A stretch of 37,535 nucleotides of DNA from an uncultured Bacteroidales bacterium (lineage in GTDB: Bacteria; Bacteroidota; Bacteroidia; Bacteroidales; UBA932). The first letter of the stretch is position 1. Each line of letters begins with the position of its first letter. The notes under the pieces were generated by a model, which was not told the origin of the DNA, did no database searches, and was given only the letters and a program-made list of their open reading frames with translations. The translations under genes were made by a program, and so were the position numbers. Of the stretch, positions 1-6,726 are shown piece by piece. The stretch spans positions 1 through 37,535 of the forward strand of contig CAKULN010000028.1 in the NCBI GenBank assembly GCA_934667175.1, given 5' to 3'.

Positions 1-2
1 CA

Positions 3-44
3 GAGGTCACCGAGTTGCTTGACATCATCTCGGCTAACTGCTAA
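3..44 (+). CDS. C-terminal end of an unidentified gene cut by the window edge
   Basis: Reading from base 3, the plus strand is open for 13 codons (EVTELLDIISANC) and stops at TAA (42-44). The residue mix looks like a normal protein tail, but there is far too little to name a family. The inverted-repeat structure just downstream makes the end of a transposase one possibility; that is inference only. Confidence 0.3.
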   Translation, partial: EVTELLDIISANC

Positions 45-217
45 AATGGGTGTCCCTTTGCGGAAAACAGGACAAGTGAGATAAACGTTTCCCAAGAGTG
101 TGGGATGCACTTTTGAGGAGCGAAAAAGGTCGAAAGTGTTACCTAAGGGATTAGGCCAAGCCTAAAGTGCATAATCCCGTAAAATTTTACCTATCTCAAA
201 GAAAGGGGACATAGACA
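45..217. other. Intergenic stretch with inverted-repeat structure
   Basis: No gene is seen here. TGTCC (52-56) and GGACA, about 13 bp further on, form a small hairpin. A looser inverted pair joins GTGTCCCTTTG near 50-60 to the CAAAGAAAGGGGACA segment near 197-212. This could be the terminal region of an insertion sequence belonging to the gene that ends at 44, or a terminator shared with the converging fecR-like gene. Neither can be decided from this sequence. Confidence 0.3.
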
Positions 218-1237
218 TTAACGAGTTGGTTGGCTTTCAATCCGGATATCTGTGCCAAGGGCGGAGTTGACAAGGGAAAGGATGTCGGGGAGGGAGGCTG
301 TGGAGAATTCTCCGCTTAGGCGGCGGGATTCCGGGTCCGACACTTCAAGAGTCACACCGTAATATTCAGAGAGTTCGGAGAGGACTTCCGGCAGCGGGGT
401 GTTGTCGTAGATGAACTCGCCGGTGGCCCATGCGGCGGGGTTGGGATGTTTCGGGGTGAGCCGCACCGGAGCGGTGGAGCCTTGCCGCAGGACGGCAGAC
501 TGGCCTTTTGTCAGGGCCAGACCTTCTTCGCCGGACCGGGCGACCGAGAACAGGACTTTGCCGGAGACGACGCTCACGCTGATGGAGTCAATTCCTTGGT
601 CACTGAGTTTGCCGAAGTGACGGTATGATGAATTTCTGGCATGCTTCGGCGCTTCGACAAGCTCAGCGACCGAAGTGGGGTCGGAGACCAATGTAGGCTC
701 AGAGACCGAGGCGGCATGGGCGTCAACCTGAAAGCGGGTGCCGAGAACTTTGACGAAACCGGAGCCGGCGTCTATGCGGAAAGGAGCGCGGTCATCGTGT
801 CGGACGCTAAAGTAGATTTTGCCGGTCATCCGGACCAAACGGTTATCCTTGTGGCGTTGGAGGCGGAGGGTCGCTCCAGGGGCCAAGGTCACGGACGAGG
901 AGTCTGGAAGAGTGAATGTCTGGGCGACATCGTAGGCCGTGTAGTCCGTCCACGAGGTTTGCCACGATGTGTAGAGGAATATGCCGACCAAGGCTGCGGC
1001 GGCGATGCCGGCGACACTGGCAAGCAGATGTTTAAGCGACGGATTCCGGTCACTGAACTTGCCGAAGTGACGATGTGATGATTTTTCGGCATGCTTCGGC
1101 GCTTCGACAGGCTCAGCGACCGAAATGGAATCTGCGACCGAGCGGAGAGCTTTGTCAGGGTCAAAGCGGTTCTCTTCGTAGGATTTGGCCACGAAGTCTA
1201 TCATTCTGTCTTCCTTGTTCTTCATAACAATCATCAT
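218..1237 (-). CDS. FecR-like anti-sigma factor with two in-frame repeat insertions
   Basis: This is a 339-residue inner-membrane anti-sigma factor of the FecR/DUF4974 type, expected to hold the ECF sigma factor of the same operon and to read the N-terminal STN domain of the receptor. A short N-terminal cytoplasmic part (about 1-69) is followed by one membrane span (about 70-90), a periplasmic FecR domain (about 100-262, with FTLPDSSSVTLAPGATLRL) and a C-terminal DUF4974-like domain (about 273-335). Two segments, residues about 38-65 (VAEPVEAPKHAEKSSHRHFG) and 178-214 (VAELVEAPKHARNSSYRHFG), are translations of two near-identical 76-bp DNA repeats and are foreign to the family. The first sits just before the membrane span and the second inside the FecR domain. 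The start ATG follows the TAA of the preceding gene directly, so translation is probably coupled. Unusually, it is the last gene of the operon rather than lying next to the sigma gene. Confidence 0.85.
   Translation of the reverse strand: MMIVMKNKEDRMIDFVAKSYEENRFDPDKALRSVADSISVAEPVEAPKHAEKSSHRHFGKFSDRNPSLKHLLASVAGIAAAALVGIFLYTSWQTSWTDYTAYDVAQTFTLPDSSSVTLAPGATLRLQRHKDNRLVRMTGKIYFSVRHDDRAPFRIDAGSGFVKVLGTRFQVDAHAASVSEPTLVSDPTSVAELVEAPKHARNSSYRHFGKLSDQGIDSISVSVVSGKVLFSVARSGEEGLALTKGQSAVLRQGSTAPVRLTPKHPNPAAWATGEFIYDNTPLPEVLSELSEYYGVTLEVSDPESRRLSGEFSTASLPDILSLVNSALGTDIRIESQPTR
598..673. repeat. 76-bp paired hairpin module inside fecR, copy 1
   Basis: One arm, GGTCACTGAGTTTGCCGAAG, and an opposite arm, CGCTTCGACAAGCTCAGCG, flank a central spacer, giving a BIME-like pair of hairpins. 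It is read in frame by the FecR gene as residues around 185-212. It is about 89% identical (8 differences in 76 by hand alignment) to the copy at 1048-1123. Confidence 0.85.
1048..1123. repeat. 76-bp paired hairpin module inside fecR, copy 2
   Basis: Same arrangement and length as the module at 598-673, also read in frame by the FecR gene, here as the segment just before its membrane span. The arms GGTCACTGAACTTGCCGAAG and CGCTTCGACAGGCTCAGCG are each imperfect palindromes. Confidence 0.85.
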
Positions 1238-1939
1238 TTATACGGGCGCTTCGACAGGCTCAGCGACCGAGCCGTCCGGTTGGTGAGCTTGCCGAACCAC
1301 GGTTGGTGAGCTCTGCCGAACCATTCCTTTACCGGAGACGCATTTGAATGAATATGTCACCTCTCCCCTCAACACAGAATCAGAGGCATAGTCAAAAACC
1401 GCGGTCTCCGCCTTGAATATCAGACGGCCGTTGTCCTCAAATGAATATTCCGCATTCCTCAGGTAGCAAACCTCCTCCTGGCGTCCGTTGACATTATCGT
1501 AGTCGATGAAAGAGTTATAAGGGAAAGACACAATATTACCGTCCTCGTCAAGTTCAATCTCTCCACCGACCGGAAAAGTCCTCCAGTTCATCATCTGGTA
1601 TGACCTGCCGGCACGATAGTCAATGTCCTCAACAAGGCAGCATGACCAGTTAACCTTAACCTTATAACGCTCCTGTCCATCCATGTCGACAGTCAATCTG
1701 GAATACTCATCGTAGCGGTAAGGATACGCCGCGAACAGTTCCTTGGCAAAGTCCGCATACGCCATCCCGTCACCGTCAAGGTCGACAGGTCCAAGGCTCC
1801 AGCCAATGGATTCAAGGACATATTCACCGACAATCCGGTCCATCGTGGCTGTGGCCGCGTCGGTCATCCAATAATCGATCTTTTCCTGACAGGAGCAAAG
1901 TAGCAGGAGACCTGCGAGGATATATTCAATTCTTTTCAT
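1238..1939 (-). CDS. Small hypothetical lipoprotein with a repeat-derived C-terminal tail
   Basis: I do not recognise the family. From the chosen start the protein has 233 residues, with a lipoprotein signal (MKRIEYILAGLLLLCSC), so it is probably lipid-anchored in the envelope. The ATG at 1939 is preferred over the one at 1954 because it follows the TGA of the DUF4249 gene by a single base, suggesting coupled translation. The body is acidic and rich in beta-type segments, with pairs such as DLDGDG and ELDEDG. The final 25 or so residues (VRQSSPT, VRQAHQP, VAEPVEAP) are pure repeat DNA, so the native stop has apparently been replaced by read-through into repeats. Its place between the DUF4249 gene and fecR suggests an accessory role in the same uptake system. 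Confidence 0.75.
   Translation of the reverse strand: MKRIEYILAGLLLLCSCQEKIDYWMTDAATATMDRIVGEYVLESIGWSLGPVDLDGDGMAYADFAKELFAAYPYRYDEYSRLTVDMDGQERYKVKVNWSCCLVEDIDYRAGRSYQMMNWRTFPVGGEIELDEDGNIVSFPYNSFIDYDNVNGRQEEVCYLRNAEYSFEDNGRLIFKAETAVFDYASDSVLRGEVTYSFKCVSGKGMVRQSSPTVVRQAHQPDGSVAEPVEAPV
1247..1324. repeat. Repeat cluster forming the 3' end of the small lipoprotein gene
   Basis: A CGCTTCGACAGGCTCAGCG-type unit (1247-1270) is followed by two GGTTGGTGAGC-type units (1278-1300 and 1301-1324). Together they encode the last 25 or so residues of the upstream gene, in the minus-strand frame, as MVRQSSPT, VVRQAHQP and VAEPVEAP. Confidence 0.85.
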
Positions 1940-1940
1940 A

Positions 1941-2849
1941 TCAGTCGATTTCATGGTCAGTGGATGTCATCAGGGAGACGAAGCCTATGCCGTCGCCGGT
2001 CACATTGGTAGGGTAAGGCTTGCCAGGAAAGAAAGCCAATGCGGAAAGATCCGTTTCCTCGAACCAGGCGGCATTGATGTAGTTGTAGGTCTTGCGGTCG
2101 AGAGCCAGAAGACGCACCGCCACCTTTGCCGGAAGACTTCTGTTCAAAGAGACCTTGAACACGTGAATACCGCCCTCAAAACCCTTATCTGTAAATATGT
2201 TGTACTTGTTGGCAAAATAATTGACCGGGGAAGGATCCTCACTGTCATAGTTAAGATTCATACCAGTGTTCAGAAAGGGTTCGCTGGAATTGTCAATGTC
2301 CAGCAAACGGGAGTAAGAGCCACCGAAGTCCCAGACCTGAAGCATATAGTAGTTTTTCTCGTCCGGCTTGTCTTTAACACGTACGCCCATTCCCAATGCT
2401 TTATACGAATTGCCGCTTTTGTTCTTCTTATAAATGTGAATGGTGTCCACACCGGCAAGAACAGGAGCCTCCAAGGCCACGGTCGTCGCCTCTGCCCTCA
2501 TCCCTTCAGACTCCACGACAATCCTGACCTCATCTCCGGCCTTGAAATCAGCCCTGAATCTGAACACGTTATGGTACAATAAACCATCAGCCTGCTCAAC
2601 ATTGTCCGAGGCCGCCGCCAACTCACCGTTGATCCAACATTCAAGATGCCCGGACTTCAATTCTTCCGCCTTTTCATGAGTGCTGACACCGACACAGACC
2701 GTGTGCGACGTGTTGCCCGTAGACATCAAGGCATTGACCAGCAGCATTCTTTCAGGACCTGGCAGATCCACGGGAATATATTCCTCACAAGAGAAAAAAG
2801 CCATCAAGGCAACAAGGAAAAGTATGAATATCTTCGTTCGCATATTCAT
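1941..2849 (-). CDS. DUF4249 domain-containing lipoprotein
   Basis: This 302-residue protein has a lipoprotein signal peptide (MRTKIFILFLVALMAFFSC, Cys as lipid-anchor residue) and the DUF4249 body, seen in EEYIPVDLPGPERMLLVNAL, CWINGE and later TNVTGDGIGFVS near the C terminus. DUF4249 proteins are regularly encoded directly after a TonB-dependent receptor in Bacteroidota and are thought to be its partner at the outer membrane, by analogy with SusD; substrate unknown. The start overlaps the receptor stop (TAATG), indicating translational coupling. A second ATG two codons in (2843) is equally possible. Unlike its neighbours, it carries no copy of the hairpin repeat. Confidence 0.9.
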   Translation of the reverse strand: MNMRTKIFILFLVALMAFFSCEEYIPVDLPGPERMLLVNALMSTGNTSHTVCVGVSTHEKAEELKSGHLECWINGELAAASDNVEQADGLLYHNVFRFRADFKAGDEVRIVVESEGMRAEATTVALEAPVLAGVDTIHIYKKNKSGNSYKALGMGVRVKDKPDEKNYYMLQVWDFGGSYSRLLDIDNSSEPFLNTGMNLNYDSEDPSPVNYFANKYNIFTDKGFEGGIHVFKVSLNRSLPAKVAVRLLALDRKTYNYINAAWFEETDLSALAFFPGKPYPTNVTGDGIGFVSLMTSTDHEID

Positions 2850-5758
2850 TAGAACTTAAAAGTGTAACTGAACGACGGCAGGAACGTGAGGAAGGAGCGC
2901 TTCGAGATCGCTGGCTTCCACTCCCCCTCCTTCTCGTAGGCATCATAGACGCACCAGGAAGGGTTCTGCGCGCAGTAGAGGTTGTATATTCCGAAATTCC
3001 AGATCCGCTCTCCGTGGCGCTTTTGCCTCCGGAAGTTGACGCTGACATCCAAATGGTGCGTCGGAGGCAGACGGTAATTGTTGCGCCCGCTGACATAGTC
3101 AACAGCCACGTCATCGCCGGAAGGGGTGATGAACGCCGAGCCTCTGGACGGGATGGTCATGCAGTTTCCGCTGAGGAACGCCCAAGACGCTGTGAGATCG
3201 ATCCGAGAGTTGAATTTATGATTCACAGTTGCGTTGATGACGTGTCTCCGGTCGAACTGCGCAGGAAACCAACGACCGTCGTTGATACTGCCGTCACGAA
3301 ATATTCTCTCCGCTTTGGAAAGCGTGTAAGCCAAGGTGCCGGTGGTCTTGCCGACTACTTTGCGGGCGAAGAGTTCCAGTCCGTAGGCACGCCCCTCCCC
3401 CATCGAGACGTTGTCCTCCCAATTGACTGAAGACGAGAAGGCGAGGCGGCCATCCTTATATTCAAGGACATTCTCAGTTCTCTTGCAGTAGCCTTCAAGA
3501 GAGAACTCCCAGCCTTTCAGGCCGATGTAATACGCTCCGGCGGAGACGAGGTCAGATGTAACGGGGCGGATCTCGGCGGTGATCGGCACCCAAAGGTCGG
3601 TCGGGATGTCCAAAGTCCCGGAGGTCAACTGATGGACGTACTGGGACATTCTTGAATATGCCGCCTTCATCGACCAGTCATCACTGATGTCGAATTTCGC
3701 CGAGACTCTCGGCTCCGGGCAGAAATAGAAGCGGCCTCTCACACTGAAAAGGCTGAGGTGAAGGCCCGGATTCACAGTCAAGCGGTTGCCGACGGAGATG
3801 TCGTCCTCCACATAAAGGGACATCTCATTGCCGTTCACCCGTCGGCTGGCCGCGTCACTGTATGTCGTGTCGGCGAAGACACGATTGTCGTTCAGTTCCT
3901 TGATTCTGGATTTAGTGATTTCCGGACGATAACCGTGACGGACATATTCTCCGCCGAACTTGATCAAATGGTTGGTTGAAGGAGTGTAATCGAAATCAGC
4001 CTTGAGACCGGCGTCAATGATTCCGGAAGAGTAGTCGCTGACGCTCTGGAAAGAAGTCTCACCAAGCTCGGACTTCTCCAGATTCTCTGCGACCGAATGT
4101 ATTCCCATCCTGTAGAGGTTGCCGTAAGCCGTGAAATCAGCGAACAGTTTGTTACTGAATATATAAGTCCATCTTGCGGACAGGACATTGTTGCCCCAGC
4201 TCAGGTTAAGATTCGAGCCGTCCTCGGTCAGCATAGTGTAAGGTTCATAGTCCGGGCCGTAGAACCGCTTGCTGGACTTGGATTTGTCCTCGTACCGGAA
4301 ATAGTCCCGTCCGCTGTAGAGTCCGATCCAGCCACGGCTCCGGTCGGAGAATTTGTGCGAGACCTTGGCGTTGACATCGTAGAAGGCATAGTTCAGCGGG
4401 CTGCCCGCCCATTTGATGACGCGGTCGAAAAGGAAAGTGTGCATTCCTCTGGCGCTCAGCGAGAAAGTCGTGTTCTCGTTCATCAGCGGGCCTTCCAGAT
4501 GGAATTTCTCAGCAAGGAAACCGGCGGTGACGCTTCCGGAAAGTTTCTTGGAGTTGCCGTCATTGGTACGCACGTCTACCACGCTGGAAACCCTTCCGCC
4601 GTATCGCGCCGGAAACGAGCCTTTGTAGACAGTGACTTTCTTGACGGCCTCGGGAGTAAAAACGGACAACAGTCCGAAAAGATGGCTGACATTGTAAAGC
4701 GAAGTTCCGTCCAGCAGCATCAGATTCTCGTCTGCACCGCCTCCACGGACGTATATTCCCGAGAATCCTTCGTTTCCGCCTTGCACTCCAGGCATCATCT
4801 GGAGGGTTTTCAAGACATCTTTCTCGCCCAGGACGACCGGAGTGTTGTCGATGAGTTCATTAGGGACTTCAATCGCCCCCATATATGTGGAACGGATTCC
4901 GGCATCCTTGCGGGCGGTTATCCGAGCCTCCTTGAGTTCGGCGGATGGCGCCAAGGCGACATTGATCGTCAAATCCTTTCTCAGAGAGATTCTCTTTGTC
5001 TTGGCGGCGCAGCCTATGTAGGAATATGTCAGCTCGACCTCGCCCTCCGGCAGTGTCAAAGAGTAGAAGCCGAAGTTGTTGGTGGATGCGCCGGTCGCTG
5101 AGCGGATTTCCCCGGTCGCTGAGCCTGTCGAAGCGGCCGTGACTCCACTCACTTCGGCATGCTCAGTGACCGAAACCGTGACCCCAGCCCCGATCAGCGT
5201 CTCCCCCGTAGCCTCGTCCGTAACATAGCCACAAACCGCAAAACGTTTCCTGCCAGGAACGTCACGTGTCAGAACCACATAGCCGCCACGAACCTTCCAC
5301 TTGATTTCCATGCCTTCCAGAAGCATGTCCAAGGCCTTTTCAAGCGACAATCCCTCAACAGACGTTCCTTCATAGTTCTTTTCCAGAAGTTTTTCAAGTT
5401 CCGAATCATAGACTAACCGTACTCCATATCGTTCTCTGATCACGTCCAATTCCTCACGGACCGTCCGTTGCAACAACATGATTTCAGCCGGTTGGTGAGC
5501 TTGCCGAACCATGGTTGGTGAGCTACGTCGAACCACCGGTTGGTGAGCTTGCCGAACCATGGTTGGTGAGCTACGTCGAACCACCGATTGGTGAGCCTGT
5601 CGAACCACTGGTTGGTGAGCCTGTCGAACCACTGGTTGGTGAGCCTGTCGAACCACCGGTTGGTGAGCCTGTCGAACCACCAGTTCCGCCCCCTCCACCC
5701 ATGTCAAAGGCACTGCGGCGAGAAAACACGCCAATAACAAATTCAATCGCATAGTCAT
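2849..5758 (-). CDS. STN-type TonB-dependent outer-membrane receptor with N-terminal VRQAHQP repeat array
   Basis: This 969-residue transducing receptor would import an unknown ligand and signal to the FecR/sigma pair. It has a signal peptide (about 1-24), a repeat array (about 27-90), an STN secretin/TonB short N-terminal domain (about 93-165), a carboxypeptidase-regulatory-like domain (about 173-262), a plug with MPGVQGGNEGFSGIYVRGGG, and a 22-strand-type barrel to the C-terminal FLPSFSYTFKF. The array lies exactly between the signal peptide and STN. It is made of eight 23-25 bp hairpin units translated as VVRQAHQP or VVRRSSPTM. A second, 60-bp paired module (5114-5173) is inserted in the regulatory-like domain as SVTEHAEVSGVTAASTGSAT. 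Both leave the frame intact. No SusD-like gene follows; a DUF4249 partner does. Start ATG at 5758 or 5752. Confidence 0.9.
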   Translation of the reverse strand: MTMRLNLLLACFLAAVPLTWVEGAELVVRQAHQPVVRQAHQPVVRQAHQPVVRQAHQSVVRRSSPTMVRQAHQPVVRRSSPTMVRQAHQPAEIMLLQRTVREELDVIRERYGVRLVYDSELEKLLEKNYEGTSVEGLSLEKALDMLLEGMEIKWKVRGGYVVLTRDVPGRKRFAVCGYVTDEATGETLIGAGVTVSVTEHAEVSGVTAASTGSATGEIRSATGASTNNFGFYSLTLPEGEVELTYSYIGCAAKTKRISLRKDLTINVALAPSAELKEARITARKDAGIRSTYMGAIEVPNELIDNTPVVLGEKDVLKTLQMMPGVQGGNEGFSGIYVRGGGADENLMLLDGTSLYNVSHLFGLLSVFTPEAVKKVTVYKGSFPARYGGRVSSVVDVRTNDGNSKKLSGSVTAGFLAEKFHLEGPLMNENTTFSLSARGMHTFLFDRVIKWAGSPLNYAFYDVNAKVSHKFSDRSRGWIGLYSGRDYFRYEDKSKSSKRFYGPDYEPYTMLTEDGSNLNLSWGNNVLSARWTYIFSNKLFADFTAYGNLYRMGIHSVAENLEKSELGETSFQSVSDYSSGIIDAGLKADFDYTPSTNHLIKFGGEYVRHGYRPEITKSRIKELNDNRVFADTTYSDAASRRVNGNEMSLYVEDDISVGNRLTVNPGLHLSLFSVRGRFYFCPEPRVSAKFDISDDWSMKAAYSRMSQYVHQLTSGTLDIPTDLWVPITAEIRPVTSDLVSAGAYYIGLKGWEFSLEGYCKRTENVLEYKDGRLAFSSSVNWEDNVSMGEGRAYGLELFARKVVGKTTGTLAYTLSKAERIFRDGSINDGRWFPAQFDRRHVINATVNHKFNSRIDLTASWAFLSGNCMTIPSRGSAFITPSGDDVAVDYVSGRNNYRLPPTHHLDVSVNFRRQKRHGERIWNFGIYNLYCAQNPSWCVYDAYEKEGEWKPAISKRSFLTFLPSFSYTFKF
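5114..5173. repeat. 60-bp paired hairpin module inside the receptor gene
   Basis: GGTCGCTGAGCCTGTCGAAG and CACTTCGGCATGCTCAGTG flank a 14-16 bp centre. This is the reverse orientation of the fecR modules with a shorter centre; 60 bp equals 20 codons, so the frame is preserved. A partial repeat of the first arm (CCGGTCGCTGAG) lies directly next to it. Confidence 0.8.
5490..5681. repeat. Tandem array of eight GGTTGGTGAGCYTGYCGAACC units in coding sequence
   Basis: Eight head-to-tail units of 23, 25, 23, 25, 24, 24, 24 and 24 bp total 192 bp, or 64 codons. The 23- and 25-bp forms alternate, so each pair adds 48 bp and keeps the frame. On the minus strand it encodes the VRQAHQP/VRRSSPTM stretch right after the receptor signal peptide. 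Confidence 0.9.
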
Positions 5759-5779
5759 CGTACATTACTTGGACATCGG

Positions 5780-5803
5780 CGCTTCGGCAAGCTCAGCGAC
5801 CGA
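5780..5803. repeat. Single CGCTTCGGCAAGCTCAGCG hairpin unit
   Basis: One unit of the hairpin family in the gap between the sigma-factor gene and the receptor gene. The flanks CGCT and AGCG pair around the TCGGCAAGCTC loop. Confidence 0.75.
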
Positions 5804-5823
5804 GACATACCATGCACTTCGAT

Positions 5824-5894
5824 GGTTGGTGAGCCTGTCGAACCATGGTTGGTGAGCCTGTCGAACCATGGTTGGTGAGCTACGTCGAACCACC
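5824..5894. repeat. Three tandem GGTTGGTGAGC units between sigma and receptor genes
   Basis: Three units of about 23-25 bp lie in the 222-bp sigma-receptor gap, upstream of the receptor start on the minus strand. They would be transcribed as part of the operon mRNA and could fold as small hairpins, influencing relative expression of the regulator and the receptor. That role is inference. Confidence 0.8.
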
Positions 5895-5980
5895 CCGACA
5901 TCCATAATAATGACGCAGTGGATCTAAAAAGTACCATCTTTTTTCGGGAATATTTTCAAAAAATTCGCAAATCACCTCAG

Positions 5981-6511
5981 CTACAGCGACATCAAGAACA
6001 AGATGACCTTCTTGACACCCTGACGGATAGCCTCCAACGCCCTGCTGACCTGATTGCGGACGGTGTTCTCCGAGAGCCCGAGAGCGCCGGCGATCTCGCT
6101 GTACTTCATCCCGTCCCTGCGGCTCATCAGGAATATTCTCCGTCTTTTGGCCGGAAGGCGGTCGATAGCAGACCAGATCCGCGCCTCACGAAGCGAATTG
6201 TCCACAGCCTCCTCGTCAGAAATCACCACATCATCCTCAACCGGAAGTGTTTCCTCCTCAATACGGTCCAGTTCCACGTCCTGACGCCGCCGTCTTATGG
6301 CATCAACGCACCGGTTCCTCACTGCCGCATAGAGATAAGCTCTTGGACTATCAATCCCGCCATCGTTCGTCTGTTTCATCCAATATGCCATGAAAGTCTC
6401 CTGCACAAGATCCTCGATCAGATCCTTATCTCTGAGATAGTGCAACGCATAGACACACAAAGGCCTGTAGTAAAGCCTGAACAAAGACTCTATGCCATTT
6501 GCCTGCACCAT
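5981..6511 (-). CDS. ECF-family RNA polymerase sigma-70 factor
   Basis: This 176-residue extracytoplasmic-function sigma factor presumably directs transcription of the receptor operon when released by the FecR protein. Region 2 includes IESLFRLYYRPLCVYALHYL, DLVQETFMAYW and SPRAYLYAAVRNRCVDAIRR (about 8-78). Region 4 is a helix-turn-helix, about 115-168, with RLPAKRRRIFLMSRRDGMKY and GLSENTVRNQVSRALEAIRQ. The length is typical for Bacteroidota ECF factors. It is the first gene of the operon. A consensus promoter lies so close to the ATG that the mRNA should have almost no leader. The stop is followed by 222 bp of repeat-bearing spacer before the receptor gene. Confidence 0.92.
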   Translation of the reverse strand: MVQANGIESLFRLYYRPLCVYALHYLRDKDLIEDLVQETFMAYWMKQTNDGGIDSPRAYLYAAVRNRCVDAIRRRRQDVELDRIEEETLPVEDDVVISDEEAVDNSLREARIWSAIDRLPAKRRRIFLMSRRDGMKYSEIAGALGLSENTVRNQVSRALEAIRQGVKKVILFLMSL

Positions 6512-6518
6512 AACACCG

Positions 6519-6550
6519 CAAAGTTAACCACTCTCCGGCAGATTGTCAAA
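6519..6550 (-). promoter_or_regulatory. Promoter of the sigma-receptor-fecR operon
   Basis: On the minus strand TTTG (6547-6550) is separated by exactly 20 bp from TAACTTTG (6519-6526), a full match to the Bacteroides -33/-7 consensus. Only 7 bp separate the -7 box from the ATG at 6511, so transcription should start a few bases before or at the start codon. Confidence 0.75.
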
Positions 6551-6641
6551 TTCCTGCCTTGACAAGGCAACAAGGCAACAACAAGGCTCCTCGTATCGGC
6601 TTTCAGGAAGCAGGGAATAAGACGTTCCTAATAAACAAAAT

Positions 6642-6674
6642 ATAACGCACGGTCAGACGGTTTCCGTGCGTTAT
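6642..6674 (-). terminator. Rho-independent terminator of the second receptor gene
   Basis: A perfect 11-bp inverted repeat (ATAACGCACGG / CCGTGCGTTAT) has an 11-nt loop. On the minus strand it is followed by the T-rich run ATTTTGTTTATT. It lies about 50 bp after the receptor stop at 6727. Confidence 0.8.
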
Positions 6675-6726
6675 TCCATGCATAAATGACTCCGGGCACC
6701 GACCGTAATGCGATGCCGGAATAGCG

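Noticed and set aside
218..1237. FecR gene broken by repeat insertion
   Set aside because: Both insertions keep the frame, and the domains before and after remain readable to the normal C terminus.
4097..5101. Long open frame (334 codons) on the plus strand opposite the receptor gene
   Set aside because: It is the antisense shadow of a GC-rich receptor gene with clear domains, and its translation resembles no protein.
1941..5758. SusC/SusD polysaccharide-utilisation locus
   Set aside because: There is no SusD homologue; the partner is DUF4249 and no carbohydrate-active enzymes are adjacent.
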